Source: Cannabis sativa
Taxonomy: Eukaryota > Streptophyta > Magnoliopsida > Rosales > Cannabaceae
Assembly: GCF_029168945.1 (NCBI RefSeq)
Contig: NC_083605.1
Span: 29,525,280 to 29,589,279 of the forward strand
DNA length: 64,000 nt
Reading direction: 5' to 3'
Shown here: one piece after another, positions 1-11,397 of the stretch
Layout of the letters: every line of letters starts with the position of its first letter
Position numbering within the stretch: the stretch's first letter is position 1
Notes under the pieces: model-generated
The model's input: the letters and a program-made list of their open reading frames with translations, nothing else
What the model was told of the DNA's origin: nothing
The model's database searches: none
Position numbers and translations under genes: made by a program

Positions 1-1170
1 TTTTTATATAAAAATAAAATTATTTATAAATATTAATTGCTAAAAGAGTCTTCTTAAATATATAAAATAAGATTTAGTTATTTTAAGAAAATAATTAATT
101 ATAATTAATTTAATAAATCTAATTTTTCTAAGAAAATGGCTAAATTTGAAAACAAAGTAAATGAGATATTTTCAATTCCAAAGTATTCTATCATCTTACT
201 CTATATAAGACGGTACCATTGCATCTGTTGTATTGACACAACTAATGAGGACAATACCATTAATGTTTGTTATAGTGTGAATTTTTCACCTAGAAACTCG
301 AGACCAGACTCCCATAAATATGACACGTGGACTCACTCTCCTTGAGGAGGGGTGAGATGTCAGAAGGAGATCTCTTGAATATGAACCTCGCCTAAACCAG
401 ACTCACCGAGATGGTGTGACCCTGACAGAGTCTAGTCGCATTATTTGCCTCATACGATGCAAGATCGAAGACCGGATTCAAGACTCGCATGTACCGAGAT
501 ATATGTGATGACTATAAAAGTTTTCCTACGAGTTAGTAAAGATCGATTCTTTACTCAGCAAGCTGGTCTGGATGACCTAACATGCTCGATAACTTGATAA
601 GGACTTGCATGTCCTAAGTTATCGAGCTTTTACAAGATATCCGTATACGCGACTCGAACATGACGCAAATATCTTATGCATGTGAGACTCAATTAGTCTT
701 GTACACATCTTGAGTCTGGGAGCTTATGTGAGAATATGAACAGACAACTCGCACCACTAAGGTTGCATACATTGTTGTAGTTAGTGAATGGGGCTGAAAC
801 TGTTCTTCATTTATTATATTTACGTTTTAATTTATTTAAATGTTGATATTCAATGTAAAAACGAATTGATAATTAAGTCAATCTCTATGTAATCAAAAGA
901 CACTTGCTTTGTATATAAAGGAGTGATCCAACATGAAATAAAGGAGACAGAAAAACCCTTGCAACAGTGGACTAAGCAGACCGTGATCTGACTGAACCAT
1001 TATACTCCCTTTCTATTATTTACATTTCCAATACGCCTGTGTGTCCATAGTTTGAATACTTGCCATTCTGGGTAGAGTAATCGCATATTCTCATTTATAT
1101 TTTGATTATAATATTTTATTTGGTGTTGTCTAAATTCCTCCAACAACAATGTTCCTAGATAGTTAGTCAC
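1..1170. other. Unassigned AT-rich DNA with LTR-like promoter features
   Basis: No convincing protein is encoded here; the one 69-residue reading frame (136-345) matches nothing I recognise. Seen directly: a CACGTG core at 324-329, a long perfect hairpin at 584-627, a TATATAAAG box at 912-920, and a TTCCTCCAACA string ending near 1147. A TATA box followed by about 230 bases and a CCAACA-like end looks like an LTR from another copia family. No primer site or partner LTR is visible, so this is only an inference. Confidence 0.3.
584..627. repeat. Perfect 12-bp stem hairpin
   Basis: GCTCGATAACTT at 584-595 is matched by its exact reverse complement at 616-627. Inside the loop GGAC pairs with GTCC (601-604 and 611-614), giving a two-tier stem-loop. 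It lies about 290 bases upstream of the TATA-like box of the LTR-like stretch. Confidence 0.75.
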
Positions 1171-2270
1171 AATACCTTGTCGTAGTGGGAGGATTTCAAA
1201 GAACCCACCCTGTTATGACTTAGAAGATACTTGTGATAAAAATCTATTGTTAGTTTAAACAAGTAATTGATAGTCAAAATAAGAAACTAAGAAGCAAAGC
1301 CAAGAGAACTATGGTTAAAACTAGTCATATGGAGTAACCAAAAGTTTTTCTATTACAAGGACAAGAAGTGAAATTTCGATAATAAGTCTATTCAATGGAC
1401 TTGACAAAACTTCCTGGTCCTAGTATAATAGATTTAAGATTATCTAAACCCGTGGCTTGTGGTATACCTGGTAGTTTACTTACTCTAGTGCAAGCGACTT
1501 ACTTTAGTAAAATGCTGGAGCATTTTTCTAACGGCTAATTCTAAAGGAAGTCTTTTAACTCCTAGACATAGAGTTTATTTATCTAAGGAACAATTTCAAC
1601 TATTCTAGAAAAGATAAAAGTCATTAAAGGAATTCTTTAAAAATCAACAGTGAGAGGTCTCATGTATATTTTACAATGCATTAGACCAGACATCTGTTGT
1701 TGAGTGGGGGTTATGAGTAGGTATCAGTTTAATCCAGGAAAGGAACACTGGAAGACAATCAAGTAAATCTTAAGATCAAAAAGAGGATCTATATGTTAGT
1801 CAATATGGGTGGTATTTTAATACTCTTAGACTACACCAAATCACTTTTCTAGACTTACGTTAATGCTAGATGGTGATTACTCTTGGGGTAGATTAGTGAC
1901 TTTGGAGAAGTGTAAAAACCTATCTGAAGTCTCTAACTCTGCAAGTGAGACTGAATGTTAAAGTTTTAGGAAGGATACATATTCAGCCTTTGGAAAAGTT
2001 CTATACATTTTTATTAACTACTAGTGTTACTTCTTGACTAACACAGATATAGTTGCCATAAAGTAAAGAATCCAGTATGCCAAGAGGAGTACACAATAGA
2101 GAGAAATTTTACAATATTAAGGATTTTGTAACTAAAGACATGTAATGGTGGAGAAAGGTTGTACTAAATACAAGTTGTCGGATCTTATTACAAAGATAAT
2201 ACTACATACTACACTTGATCTGGACATCAAGGTGTTAAGATTAATTGAAATGCACTTGTAGTTTTATATT
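1171..2270 (+). pseudogene. Ty1/copia pol remnant (RT C-terminal part and RNase H), element X
   Basis: Short broken stretches read as copia polyprotein. The linker before RT (RRSGR-like) is at about 1180-1226. An RT C-terminal piece starts with MDLTKLP at about 1395 and runs to LVQATYFSKMLEHF near 1530. RNase H begins GSLMY..RPDIC at about 1650, followed by the SRYQFNPG..HW motif to about 1765. Stops and frameshifts interrupt all of it, and protease, integrase and the RT catalytic core are missing. The RT segment has the same compacted structure as the minus-strand copies at 18.1-18.5 kb and 25.0-25.3 kb. It is followed by the polypurine tract and LTR at 2271-3440, so this is the 3' half of one element. 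Confidence 0.75.
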
Positions 2271-2286
2271 AGTGCAAGTGGGAGTT
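2271..2286 (+). promoter_or_regulatory. Polypurine tract of copia element X
   Basis: AGTGCAAGTGGGAGTT lies directly against the LTR start TGTTGGG. The same tract precedes the LTRs at 37069 and 41731, and lies on the minus strand after 11397. This is the plus-strand priming site. Confidence 0.85.
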
Positions 2287-3440
2287 TGTTGGGTTTTGTG
2301 CCCTAAATAAAATCTATTTCAATATAATTAGATTTACTAATTAATAAGAGACATGGTTCACATGATTTATGTTTAATGTATAAATTCTATTAAATTCAGA
2401 TCATATAGTTATTCATGATTATAGTGTGGTCAACACAATGGAATATAATCATGATTATATATTTCAAAATTTTAAGTCTCATGATTTGTCAATACACTAG
2501 ATTTAGACTGACATGATAATCAGCGATAAAGTATACTTACACCTCGGATAAGTGTTATGTCCTTTGCAGGATATTGGCTGTAATATTGCTTGAAGATTTA
2601 GTTAATTAGTTTTAATTAATCAATTATAATTCTAAAATTAGACTATGTCTTATTTATGAATTTTCACTAAGCACGGGATTAATTGTGAAGAAAAAAGGTT
2701 TTGGGTTTATTTGTTAATTAAGAGACTTTGTATGGTCTAATTAATAAATAAAATAAATAATAATTTTATTTGATAATTAATTATAATTATTAAATAAATA
2801 GTTTTGACATTTATAGGATTGAAATTGGAAAATATGACATTATTGAAAGCAAGGATAGATGGTTGAAATAAAGTAGCAAAATTGTAACTTGTGAGGCCCA
2901 CATTAAGTGGCCAGCCACTAGAGTGTATTTTCGCCCATTATTTTATTCTTCTTTAATCTATATAATTAAATCCTAAACCCTAGTTGAAATACTATAAAAA
3001 GAACATGATGCTCTCATTCTCATCCCACTCACTTCAACCAAATTAAACTAGTTTTCATTCTTTGACAACTAGTAGATGAGAGACTCCTTTCTATAGTGAT
3101 TTCAGACCTCTTGATGTTCTTCACCAATTCTAGCCTATAGTGATAGAGTACCGTGCCCACGTATAGTAAGTCAAGTACTCAATCACAATGCGGAAGATAG
3201 TGGTTAACCAACCTGAAAGAGAGAAGGAGATCCAGGCTCAAATCTTGTTATTACTCTGCGACAGAAAGGAATAAGGGTTAGAGATCTAAGCAAAAGGAGT
3301 CATATTATTCCGCTACCATCAATGTAATATTTTCTAAACTCATATGTGTTTAATATTATTATTTTAGAGAATTCATATTTAGGGTGTTAATGACACATAC
3401 ATGTTAGTAAATCTAGATCCTGGTAAAATAATTCCCAACA
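2287..3440 (+). mobile_element. Ty1/copia 3' LTR (LTR 1, internally deleted)
   Basis: The LTR runs from TGTTGGG to CCCAACA, an inverted terminal pair typical of copia LTRs. At 1154 bp it is much shorter than its relatives here (1.76-1.9 kb). The text jumps from the GATATTGGC block (about 2575) to the block around TTGCTTGAAG (2587), so roughly 650 bp of the middle are missing. A TATAAAAAG box lies at 2993-3001. The start TGTTGGGTTTTGTGCCCTAA resembles BARE-1/Angela LTR starts, which is the basis of the lineage call. Confidence 0.9.
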
Positions 3441-3444
3441 GATA

Positions 3445-4960
3445 GGGCCAAGTTATAACAGTGACGGGTAGACTGCTAGTGTCCCCTCACAAGTGTCATC
3501 CCATGCCTCATTACAAATTTAAGGCATAAATGGTAGATTGATGTTACCGCCTTCAAGTCGTTGAGGGCCGGTCGACTAATCATGGCATTAAAAGCTGAAG
3601 GAACGTCAATTACGACGAATTGCATCATCAGTGTTTTGGTAGTTGAATTTTCTCCGACTGTGAGGGGTAATCTGATATACCCGACAGGTGCGATGCCTTG
3701 GCCAAAGAAACTATACATCACTTGGTTACAAGGAGCTAGATCGGTGAGTTGGAGCCCCATCTTTTCATATGTTGATTTGAAAAGAATGTTGGAGTGGGCT
3801 CCATCATCCACCATACATATTGCTACGGTCATGTTCCCGATTATTACAGTAATGACCAGGGGTTATTATGCGGTAAGTTGATCGGAGCTTCATCTTCTTC
3901 GGTAAAGGAGATCATGGGTTCTATGGGATTTTCTTGCTTAGAGCTCCTGTCTTTGACAATTAGGATATCGCCTTTGGGCTCATGACAGAGTGTTCGAGCA
4001 TAGCGCTCCCTAGCTTTGTTGGTTTTGCCTGTAATGTGGGGTCCACCAATGATGAGCCCTAGGTGTCCTGCCACATGTGGTGGCATTGGATCTCTATTTT
4101 GGGCACCTTGTGCATGAGTTTAGTCGTCTTGCACATAACGACGCAGGTGGGGATTGTTATGCCTTATCACGTACTCAATCTCCCTCTTCAAATTTTGACA
4201 CTCATTGGTGTCGTGGCCAAAGTCGATGTGATATTTGCAGAACTTTGACATGTCCCTCTTGCCCATCTCCCTTCTGATAAGAAAGGGCTTTCGGTATGGG
4301 ACTGTTCCCTGAGTGGCCATAAAGATGGCCTCAGGCTTCTCTGTTAGGAGGGTGAAGCAGGTGTACTTCTCCTCCTTATTCTTCTGTGGCATGGGAGAAG
4401 TGTTAAACTTCCCCTTTTTGCCATTGTACCTTCCAAAGTTGTTGGTGTCGCGCTTGTTTCTAGTGTTTTTACCACTAGAAGTCTGGGCAGAATTGCTGGC
4501 ATCTTCCTATGCGCTTGGTGGGTCATGAGGTTGCTGGGTGCCTGCCTATTGTTGACATGCCCTATTTGGGCCTGTCGTATGGCTTCTTCAAGTTTGATAA
4601 AGCCACTAGCTCTATCAAGGAACTCCTTCATGTTGTTGGTGGAGATTCTCTAAATATCTTTCTAGAAATCACTCAATGGGAGTATGCCCCCTAGTATGGC
4701 CATATACTGGCCTTCTTTTATAAGGCCTTTGACTTTGGTAACCTCAGCCATAAACCTCTGGATGTAATCTTTCAAAGGTTTCCCTTGTCGCTATTTGACT
4801 TTGACAAGGTCTTCTAGCTGTGATGGTACAAGTCTTGAGGACGAGAATTATGTGTAAAATTCTCGTGAGAACTCAGCCCAAGAGCTTAGTCTCCTTGGGG
4901 TGAGTTTGAAGTACCATTGTTGAGCCGTCTCTAACAATGATAGCGAGTAATGACCTACTC
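3445..4960 (-). pseudogene. Ty3/gypsy (Tat-like) gag-protease remnant
   Basis: Read on the minus strand, gag comes first. The segment FLDRASGFIKLEEAI starts near 4620. It is followed near 4260 by a zinc-finger-like piece (FCKYHIDFGHDTNEC, then an LKREIE helix). A retropepsin-like domain follows at 3832-3476: VDDGAHSNILF, where the usual DSGA or DTGA is DDGA, and later AFNAMISRPALNDLKAV with a YHLCLKF tail. This order and these motifs fit plant Tat/Retand-type gypsy elements. Stops break the gag, no RT or integrase follows, and the element ends abruptly where the copia LTR stops at 3440. Confidence 0.7.
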
Positions 4961-5769
4961 CTCTTTTAGTTGTATTAATACTGAGGGATAATACTATCCA
5001 GATCACTACAGGTGGGATCTGCTATAGCACCCTTAGGAATACAAGCTATGAATCAATAATGGCAAAACTCAAGTGCTGAGATGATTCTAGTGTAGGCATG
5101 TGAGAGAGGAAGTGAGGGAGAGAGAACTTGTTAGACTTAGACTTAGAGTTGGAGGCAAGTTTCAGGCTTAGATTCAACTTAGGTCTTTAGGCTAAGGTTA
5201 AGGCCTTTATATAGGAAGCCTAAAACCCTAGATTATAGTTTCAGATCCCTAGATATTTGCATAGTTTGTTAGATAATTACAAAAGACTAAAATGCCCTTG
5301 AATCTAGATATTATTTAGCCATTATGTTGGGCTTTTAGGGCCCAATTTGCAACCCATAAATTGTTGTCCATGTGTAGAAGTGCACAGGAAAACCCTACAG
5401 AGCACCTAATGGCAAGCTAGGCCCCTGTGGAGGTCAGGCTGGCCAGCCATGGTGTAGTCCCAAGGTTGACCGACCGTAGGGTCGGCGAGCTCCTGAGAGG
5501 GAGATGGTCTGTCACTTGATGCCCATTTGGGTGTCGGGGTCTCTGTTTGTTCAAGTGCTGACTTGGCCTTCTTATTGGTTAGTTGTACTACCACATACCA
5601 CTGATTTTTTACATGTAAGCATGCCACGTCAGGAGGAAACAAATTGGGATAACAATAACTTCCAACATTAAGTATTAGTCTGATCCTATTGGTCAGCTGT
5701 AACAAACAAGTAAGAGAACCCCTATAATACAATTATGCTAGAGCATAACCATCCCAAGATTGAGATCAA
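4961..5769 (-). other. Unassigned, possibly 5' UTR or LTR of the Tat-like element
   Basis: This stretch lies upstream of the minus-strand Tat-like gag. It is more GC-rich than the copia leaders and holds a minus-strand reading frame at 5732-5406 (108 codons) with no family I recognise. Position suggests leader or LTR sequence of the gypsy remnant, but I see no clear LTR ends or primer site. Confidence 0.3.
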
Positions 5770-6159
5770 TTGACCTTAGATCAACTAAGTGTCATTTACT
5801 TAGAAAAGACATATAGTAAGTTTATGATATCTTTTCCACTATTATTATATGTTTGGGTTCCTGATTCATCACCATGCAGGCTACTGTATGGTAGTGATGG
5901 TAATGGTGATGAATACGGCGGGAACCTCTCCAAGCAGTTTTGGGGGAGGCTTCCCCAGGTACCCTATTTGTCTTTTGGATGTAGTGTACTGACTGCTTGG
6001 ATTTTCTTTTTGCTTTTTCCAGTGTCTGGTGAAGGGAGTGACATTCATTTGGCCCTGGTGAATCCTGAGGAGATTCCTGAGGTATCGTCTGCTGAAGTAC
6101 CCCTTACTGAGGAGATTCCTAAGGCATCTAGAAAGAACATTCCACTTATAAAAGTTTAA
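5770..6159 (+). other. Open frame of unknown nature (129 codons)
   Basis: A plus-strand frame starts at an ATG and has a hydrophobic middle (ILFFLLFPVSG-like) and a proline/glutamate-rich repeat-like tail (EEIPEVSSAEVPLTEEIPKAS). I recognise no family. It sits between two retroelement remnants and has no promoter or splice signal that I can point to. It may be chance or an old gene scrap. Confidence 0.2.
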
Positions 6160-6167
6160 GTAAATAA

Positions 6168-6442
6168 TATTGTTGATTATCACGTCAGTGTAAATTCAGT
6201 ACACTGATAAATCGTAGGACTAAGTAGTTTGAAGCATATAATCATGATTATTTTTCACTGTGTAGACAACACTATAATTATGAATAACTATACGTTCAAG
6301 ATTTAATGGAATTTATATATTGAACATATAATCACGAAATTAATCAAGTGAACCATGCAACATAAAATAATTTCTGATCTTTTATTAATTAGTATATTTG
6401 ATTATATTGAAATAGTTTTATTTAGGGCATAAAATCTCAACA
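6168..6442 (-). mobile_element. Ty1/copia LTR fragment (LTR 2, minus strand)
   Basis: On the minus strand the LTR starts TGTTGAG at 6442 and continues through the same opening block as the other copia LTRs (GATTTTATGCCCTAAATAAA-like). It is cut off at about 6168, after roughly 275 bp. The polypurine tract AACTCCCACTTACA on the plus strand follows at once at 6443, so this is a 3' LTR. Confidence 0.85.
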
Positions 6443-7195
6443 AACTCCCACTTACATTAATATAAAACTAAAAGTGTATTTCAATTAATCTCTGCATCTT
6501 TATGTCCAGATCAAGTGAAGTATGTAGTATTATTAAAATATTTACTGAGATTGATTTGAAAATAAATTAAAAATTTATTTTCTTAGTATATATCTTTCAA
6601 ATAAATATTATGAAAATTGTATAATTCATGTTAGTCTAAAATTAATTAAGAATTAATTTTCAACTTAAATTTTTATAAATATAATAATAATCATAATTCA
6701 AAATTCAATGTATTTTAAATAAAACACATTTTCAAATTAGTATTAAAATAAAATAAAATAAATCTTGAAAAAATTATTCTAATTTATGCTGATCTAAAAT
6801 CAATTAATAAATTAATTTTTCTTCATAAATATAATTTTCCATTTAATTAAATGTCACCAAAATATTATCCAATATTTAAGTATCTTAAATTAAATCAACT
6901 TAAATATTAATTTTCTATTTAATTAAATATATAAGAAAAAAAATACAAAATAGCTTACTTAGAAATTAATTATCTAGAATTTTTTTCATAAACTAAGTGT
7001 TGGTTTTCTAATTATGGTATATTTTAATTAATTAATAATGAAAATTACTTAATTTAAGTTGATCTAAAATTAATTAAGAATTAATTTTTAACCTTAATTT
7101 AATTTTTAAACTTTAAATTTCAAAATTCTAACATTTAAAAAAATGTTTTTCAAAAAATAAAATATATTCTGAAAATATTCTAATTTAAGTTTGTT
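6443..7195 (-). other. Polypurine tract plus decayed internal DNA of a minus-strand copia element
   Basis: The polypurine tract is followed by about 80 bp of pol 3' end. The text then changes to very AT-rich sequence full of AATTAATTTTCAACTT-like blocks, matching the leaders at 14.6-15.7 kb and 19.3-20.3 kb. The gag-pol interior is therefore deleted and leader sequence joins almost directly to the 3' end. No reading frame survives. Confidence 0.6.
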
Positions 7196-7275
7196 TACCG
7201 AGATTTTCGAAAACTGATTAATAAGAGCTTAAGGAAATACAAAATATTAAATAATAGATAAACATATTTTTTGTG
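7196..7275. other. Short unassigned AT-rich spacer
   Basis: A transition between the copia leader remnant and the next LTR-like block. I see no feature in it. Confidence 0.3.
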
Positions 7276-8048
7276 TGGTTCAGTCGTTAATGATCCTTAG
7301 TCCATAAGTCAATAGTATTAGCCTTCTTTGGCAAATGATTGAGTATTACAAGTGTTTACAATAGCAATTTTAGCAGAGTATACTCTACTTTTGCACATAA
7401 AAAAATGGAGGTATTTATAGGCCCATAGGTGGATGAGGGCATACCCTCTTACCCTACTAGGGTTCCTTACTCAGCATGCAAATGGGGCTGTGCAATACTA
7501 CAAGACCATCTAACCATTGATTTGGTAAGTAGCTCTTCCATCGTGCGGTGCTTAATTGACGCAAGTTATCACATGAGGATATGGACACATGTTGTTCAAA
7601 GGTTTCTCCTTTAAAAGCAATATCATAGACAAGTTGCTGGACAATAAGCACTACAAAGGCACGTACACGCACAACTATGGTCTAACAAAGGGGACAAGAT
7701 CTGACTTGGTGTCAGGTAAGGTGTAACCATTGAGTGTATGTCCTAGTTAGGTCATAGGGGCTTATAGGAAGCGCAACCCAGGACCTCCTGGAATAACCAA
7801 TTCCCAAGAGCTCCCTGAAGGCCTGGGCTTCGTGTATGCCTCCAAATACCGAAAGCGTTAGGTTATAGCTTCAAGGATCGATTCCTCCTTCACAGTGGAT
7901 GCGCTCTCCCAGAAACTCTGATTCCTTTCTTGATACTATCTTAAAAAGAAGTGGAACTCAGGATATTTCCATACGATTTGATGTGGCACCCCTTTGCTAC
8001 TTCTGTTTAGATACCATCCGGGAATAGGGATAACATTTACCCCCAAGC
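7276..8048 (-). mobile_element. LTR-like sequence of an unassigned retroelement
   Basis: On the minus strand a G-run tract (GCTTGGGGGTAAA, 8048-8036) is followed directly by TGTTATCCC at 8035, which looks like a polypurine tract plus LTR start. A CCTATAAATACC promoter-like box lies near 7411-7422 on the same strand, and an end in ACCACACA is possible at 7276. The implied length is 760 bp. No second LTR, primer site or target duplication was found, so the ends are tentative. Confidence 0.4.
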
Positions 8049-9094
8049 TTTCAGAACTTGTAATAACTGGGAGCTTGCGATCTTTCCCGGAGGTTCATTT
8101 TGTATCTTTAACTCACAATTTAGTCATTACGAGACTAAAGGGATGCATTCCGTGATGGTCCTTCCTGGAGACATTTCTGAGGACTAACCAAAGTTTAATG
8201 CTTGTTTAGCAGAGTCGTGAGACTGACACTCTTCACGTTAGGTGTGTTTCTTGGGAGGACGATTGACGACTAGTTTTGAAAATACGTCTATCCTCAGGTG
8301 CATTGGGGATGCTATTGTGAAATGATGAATAATAAATACTTTATTCTCTTTTTTCATATATATTAAATATCAACCTTCCGTATCCCCAACCATGGGATGA
8401 TCTAAATTTCAATCCATTTGATCAGGATCATGCATTTAAAAATCCTTCAAGCCGTTGCCACCCATATAAATGAGGCTTTTGACGATTGAAGTCATTTTCT
8501 TCACTTCAGCCATTTTTGAACCAGAGAGAACCCTTTCCTTTCTTGCACAGACTTCTTGCTCAGAAAGCCTCAATATTTTCATACATCGTTTCCCTAAAAT
8601 CGACCTCCTTTCTCCCAATCCTTGCCACTGTATCCCATTGACACCTACTGTTACCTCGGGCCGTCCTGCAATCAGAGCTAGGAGGACCATCACCTTCGTG
8701 CAACCAGTGGAATCTCAGTGCATCACCACCACCTCTGACTCTTTCCTCGCAGTACAAGTAAGTATTCCTCCTCTTTCAAACTATGATTTCAATACTTGAT
8801 TGAAATGTAGTTTTCATACTAGGAGAATTTGATCACTTTTGCATGCGTAGAACGTGGTTTTAGGGATTAGGATTTGTGATGTCTGGAATTTATGCGCTGG
8901 GTTCATAGGTGGATATTTCTAGTTTTAGGATTTTTAAAGAGGTACTTTTATTTTAGGCACAAACTGAAATGTGGGTTCGAGGTTTGAATTTTCCCTTGTT
9001 ATGAGAGTTTTGCAGGACATTTTCTAGAGTTTCTAGTAGCTCTTTTGTTTACTTTTTCTTTGGATTGTATACATTTGTTTTTCTTTGTCTAACC
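8049..9094. other. Unassigned stretch with a weak candidate exon
   Basis: Unlike the surrounding repeats, 8460-8757 has balanced base composition and an open plus-strand frame (8470-8799, 109 codons). The text TACAA/GTAAGTATT at 8757/8758 resembles a plant 5' splice site, and T-rich intron-like DNA follows. The frame also has open shadows on the minus strand (8693-8436). I do not recognise the protein. It could be a captured or truncated host gene piece, or internal sequence of the LTR-like element to its left. Confidence 0.25.
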
Positions 9095-9219
9095 ATGTCA
9101 GGCTTAAGATCATTTGATCTAAGATTAACAAGTGATATTGACTTAGAAAGATAAAACGGTAAGATTATAATATCTTTACCAAGATCAATATCGGTCCCAG
9201 TCCAATGTATACTCCATAC
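9095..9219 (-). mobile_element. Ty1/copia LTR fragment, distal part of LTR 3 (minus strand)
   Basis: This is the reverse complement of the LTR block found in plus orientation at about 9540-9665 (GGAGTATACATTGG through CTGACATG). It continues the minus-strand LTR at 11056-11397 and was separated from it by the insertion at 9220-11055. It is truncated at about 9095. Confidence 0.85.
9215..9219. repeat. Left target-site duplication CATAC
   Basis: CATAC directly precedes the solo LTR. The same five bases follow it at 11056-11060. Removing the LTR and one copy restores the unbroken LTR text seen at about 9527-9555 in the opposite orientation. Confidence 0.95.
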
Positions 9220-11055
9220 TGTTGGGATTTTATGCCCTAAATAAAACCCATGATACAATCTGATTTGTTATTGATAGAAGATTAAAAGTCGTTTATGTCT
9301 ACATGTTTATGGTTTAATGTGTACAAAATCTGTTAAGTCTAGAACATATAGTTATTCACAATTACAGTGATGTCAACAAAGTGGAATGTAATTGTGATTA
9401 TATGCTTCAAAAGATAATGTCCTTGATTCATCAGTGCACTGGATTTAAACTGATGTGATAATCAACGATAAAGTATACTTACACCTTGGATAAGTGTTAT
9501 GTTCTTTCCAGGACATTGGCAGAGTATGCTAGTTTCGGATGTATGGAGTATACATTGGACTGGGACCGATATTGATCCTGGTAAAGATATTATAATCTTA
9601 TTGTTGTATCTTTCTAAGTCAATATTACTGGTTGATCTTAGATAAAAAGATCTTAATCCTGACATGCTTAGGTTCAATCTCAAGAGTGTTATTTATGTTC
9701 TTTGATTTGTTAGTTAAGCCTACCTTTTGGTCTGGGTGATACGTACATTTTGGGAACATGATAGTACAATTGAGTGGGAGAGCTAAACATAGATATGGAA
9801 TCTATAGCTTCTATCTGGACATAGAAGTGAAATGATAATTTCCTTCGAGCTTGGCTTAATAGAGATAAGTGAAAGAGCTCTTATTTGAGTGATTATATTA
9901 GTTTACTAAAATATCATTTATAGGAAGCTAGGTGTTTTAAGGATCAAATACATTGAGGGGTGAAACGGTAAATTTATCCCTACTCGGTGTAAATCATCTA
10001 TAGAGGATCTTTGATTATTTGGATTAGAACGATGGTTAAATATTTATAGCGTATCTATATCGTGGAACATATAGAGCGTTCTATATAACTGAGAGTGCAA
10101 TTCCAAGTTCTATGGTGGATGCAATAAGGAATTCATGAGTTAGGGAATTTACTGTAAATTCTAGATCTGCTTATTGGAAGCTCGGCTGTATAGTCACACG
10201 GTCCCCATACTAGTTGAGACAATACTGCTTGTAAGACTCAGGTAATTGATTTTAATTAATCAATTATAATTCTAAAATTAGACTATGTCTAGTTTATGAA
10301 TTTTTCACCAAGCTAAGGCTTAATTGTGAAGAAAAGATATTCTAGGGTTTATTTGTTAATTAAGAGACTTTATTAAGTGTAATTAATAAATATAGTAAAT
10401 GGAAATTTTATTTGATAATTAATTTTTATTATTAAATAAATAGTTTTCGCATTTAAGTGGTTGAATTGAAAAAATGACATTTTTGAGAAAATAAGATAAA
10501 TAGTTGGAAAAATGGCAAATTGCAAAGTGGGGGCCCACATCCTATGGCCAGCCACTATTGCTCTATTTTACACTTTATTTTTTTTATTGCCAAATAATTC
10601 AAAACCTAAACCTAGGTGGTTCCCTATAAATAGATAGTGATGGCCTCAAATTAAAAGATGATGAACACACTTGCCTTCAGTGACAAAATTTGAGCCTTCT
10701 TCTCTATGCTATTCGAACACTTCTCTTCTCTTTTTCTCTTCATAATTTCGAACCCTATAGTGATAGAGTAAGTGCCCACACACATCAAGTGGTACTCAAT
10801 CATAGTGTGTAAGGCTGTGAATCCAAAACCAATAGAAGAAGAATCGGGCTCAGATCTTGGTGATACTCTGATACAATAAGGATACAAGGGTTAGAGATCT
10901 GAGCGGAATGCGTCATTTAATTCTGCTGCACCCAATGTAAGGTTTCTCAAACTTTATATGTGTTAAAAAATTACATTATTTTAGAAATTCATATTTAGGA
11001 TGCTAAACAACATACATGGTAGTAAATCTAGATCCTGGTAAAACATATTCCAATA
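9220..11055 (+). mobile_element. Ty1/copia solo LTR (LTR 4)
   Basis: A complete 1836-bp LTR runs from TGTTGGG to CCAATA (the usual final CCAACA carries a C-to-T change). It has no primer site after it and no polypurine tract before it, so it is solo, the usual product of recombination between the two LTRs of one element. It is flanked by a perfect CATAC duplication and inserted into an older LTR of the same family in the opposite orientation. Confidence 0.95.
10625..10633 (+). promoter_or_regulatory. TATA box of LTR 4
   Basis: TATAAATAG sits in the conserved context C-TATAAATAG-(A/G)TAGTGA, also present in LTRs 7-10. Transcription would start about 30 bp downstream. Confidence 0.75.
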
Positions 11056-11397
11056 CATACATCCGAAACTAGCATACTTTGCCAATGTTCTGGAAAGAAC
11101 ATAACACTTATCCAAGGTGTAAGTATACTTTATCGCTGATTATTACATCAGTATAAATCCAGTGCACTGATGAAACAAGTGACATTATCTTTTGAAGCAT
11201 ATAATCACAATTACATTCTACTGTGTTGACATCACTGTAATTGTGAATAACTATATGTTCTGGACTTAACAGATTTTGTACACATTAAACCATAACACAT
11301 GAAAACTACATGTAAATATAAATGACTTCTAATCTTCTATTGATAACATGTCAGATTGTATTGTAATGGGTTTTATTTAGGGCATAAAATCCCAACA
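11056..11397 (-). mobile_element. Ty1/copia 3' LTR, proximal part of LTR 3 (minus strand)
   Basis: It starts TGTTGGG on the minus strand at 11397 and reads through the first 340 bp of the LTR to TTCGGATGTATG, where the solo LTR interrupts it. The polypurine tract AACTCCCACTTGCACT (plus-strand text) lies next to it at 11398. It is the 3' LTR of copia A. Confidence 0.95.
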
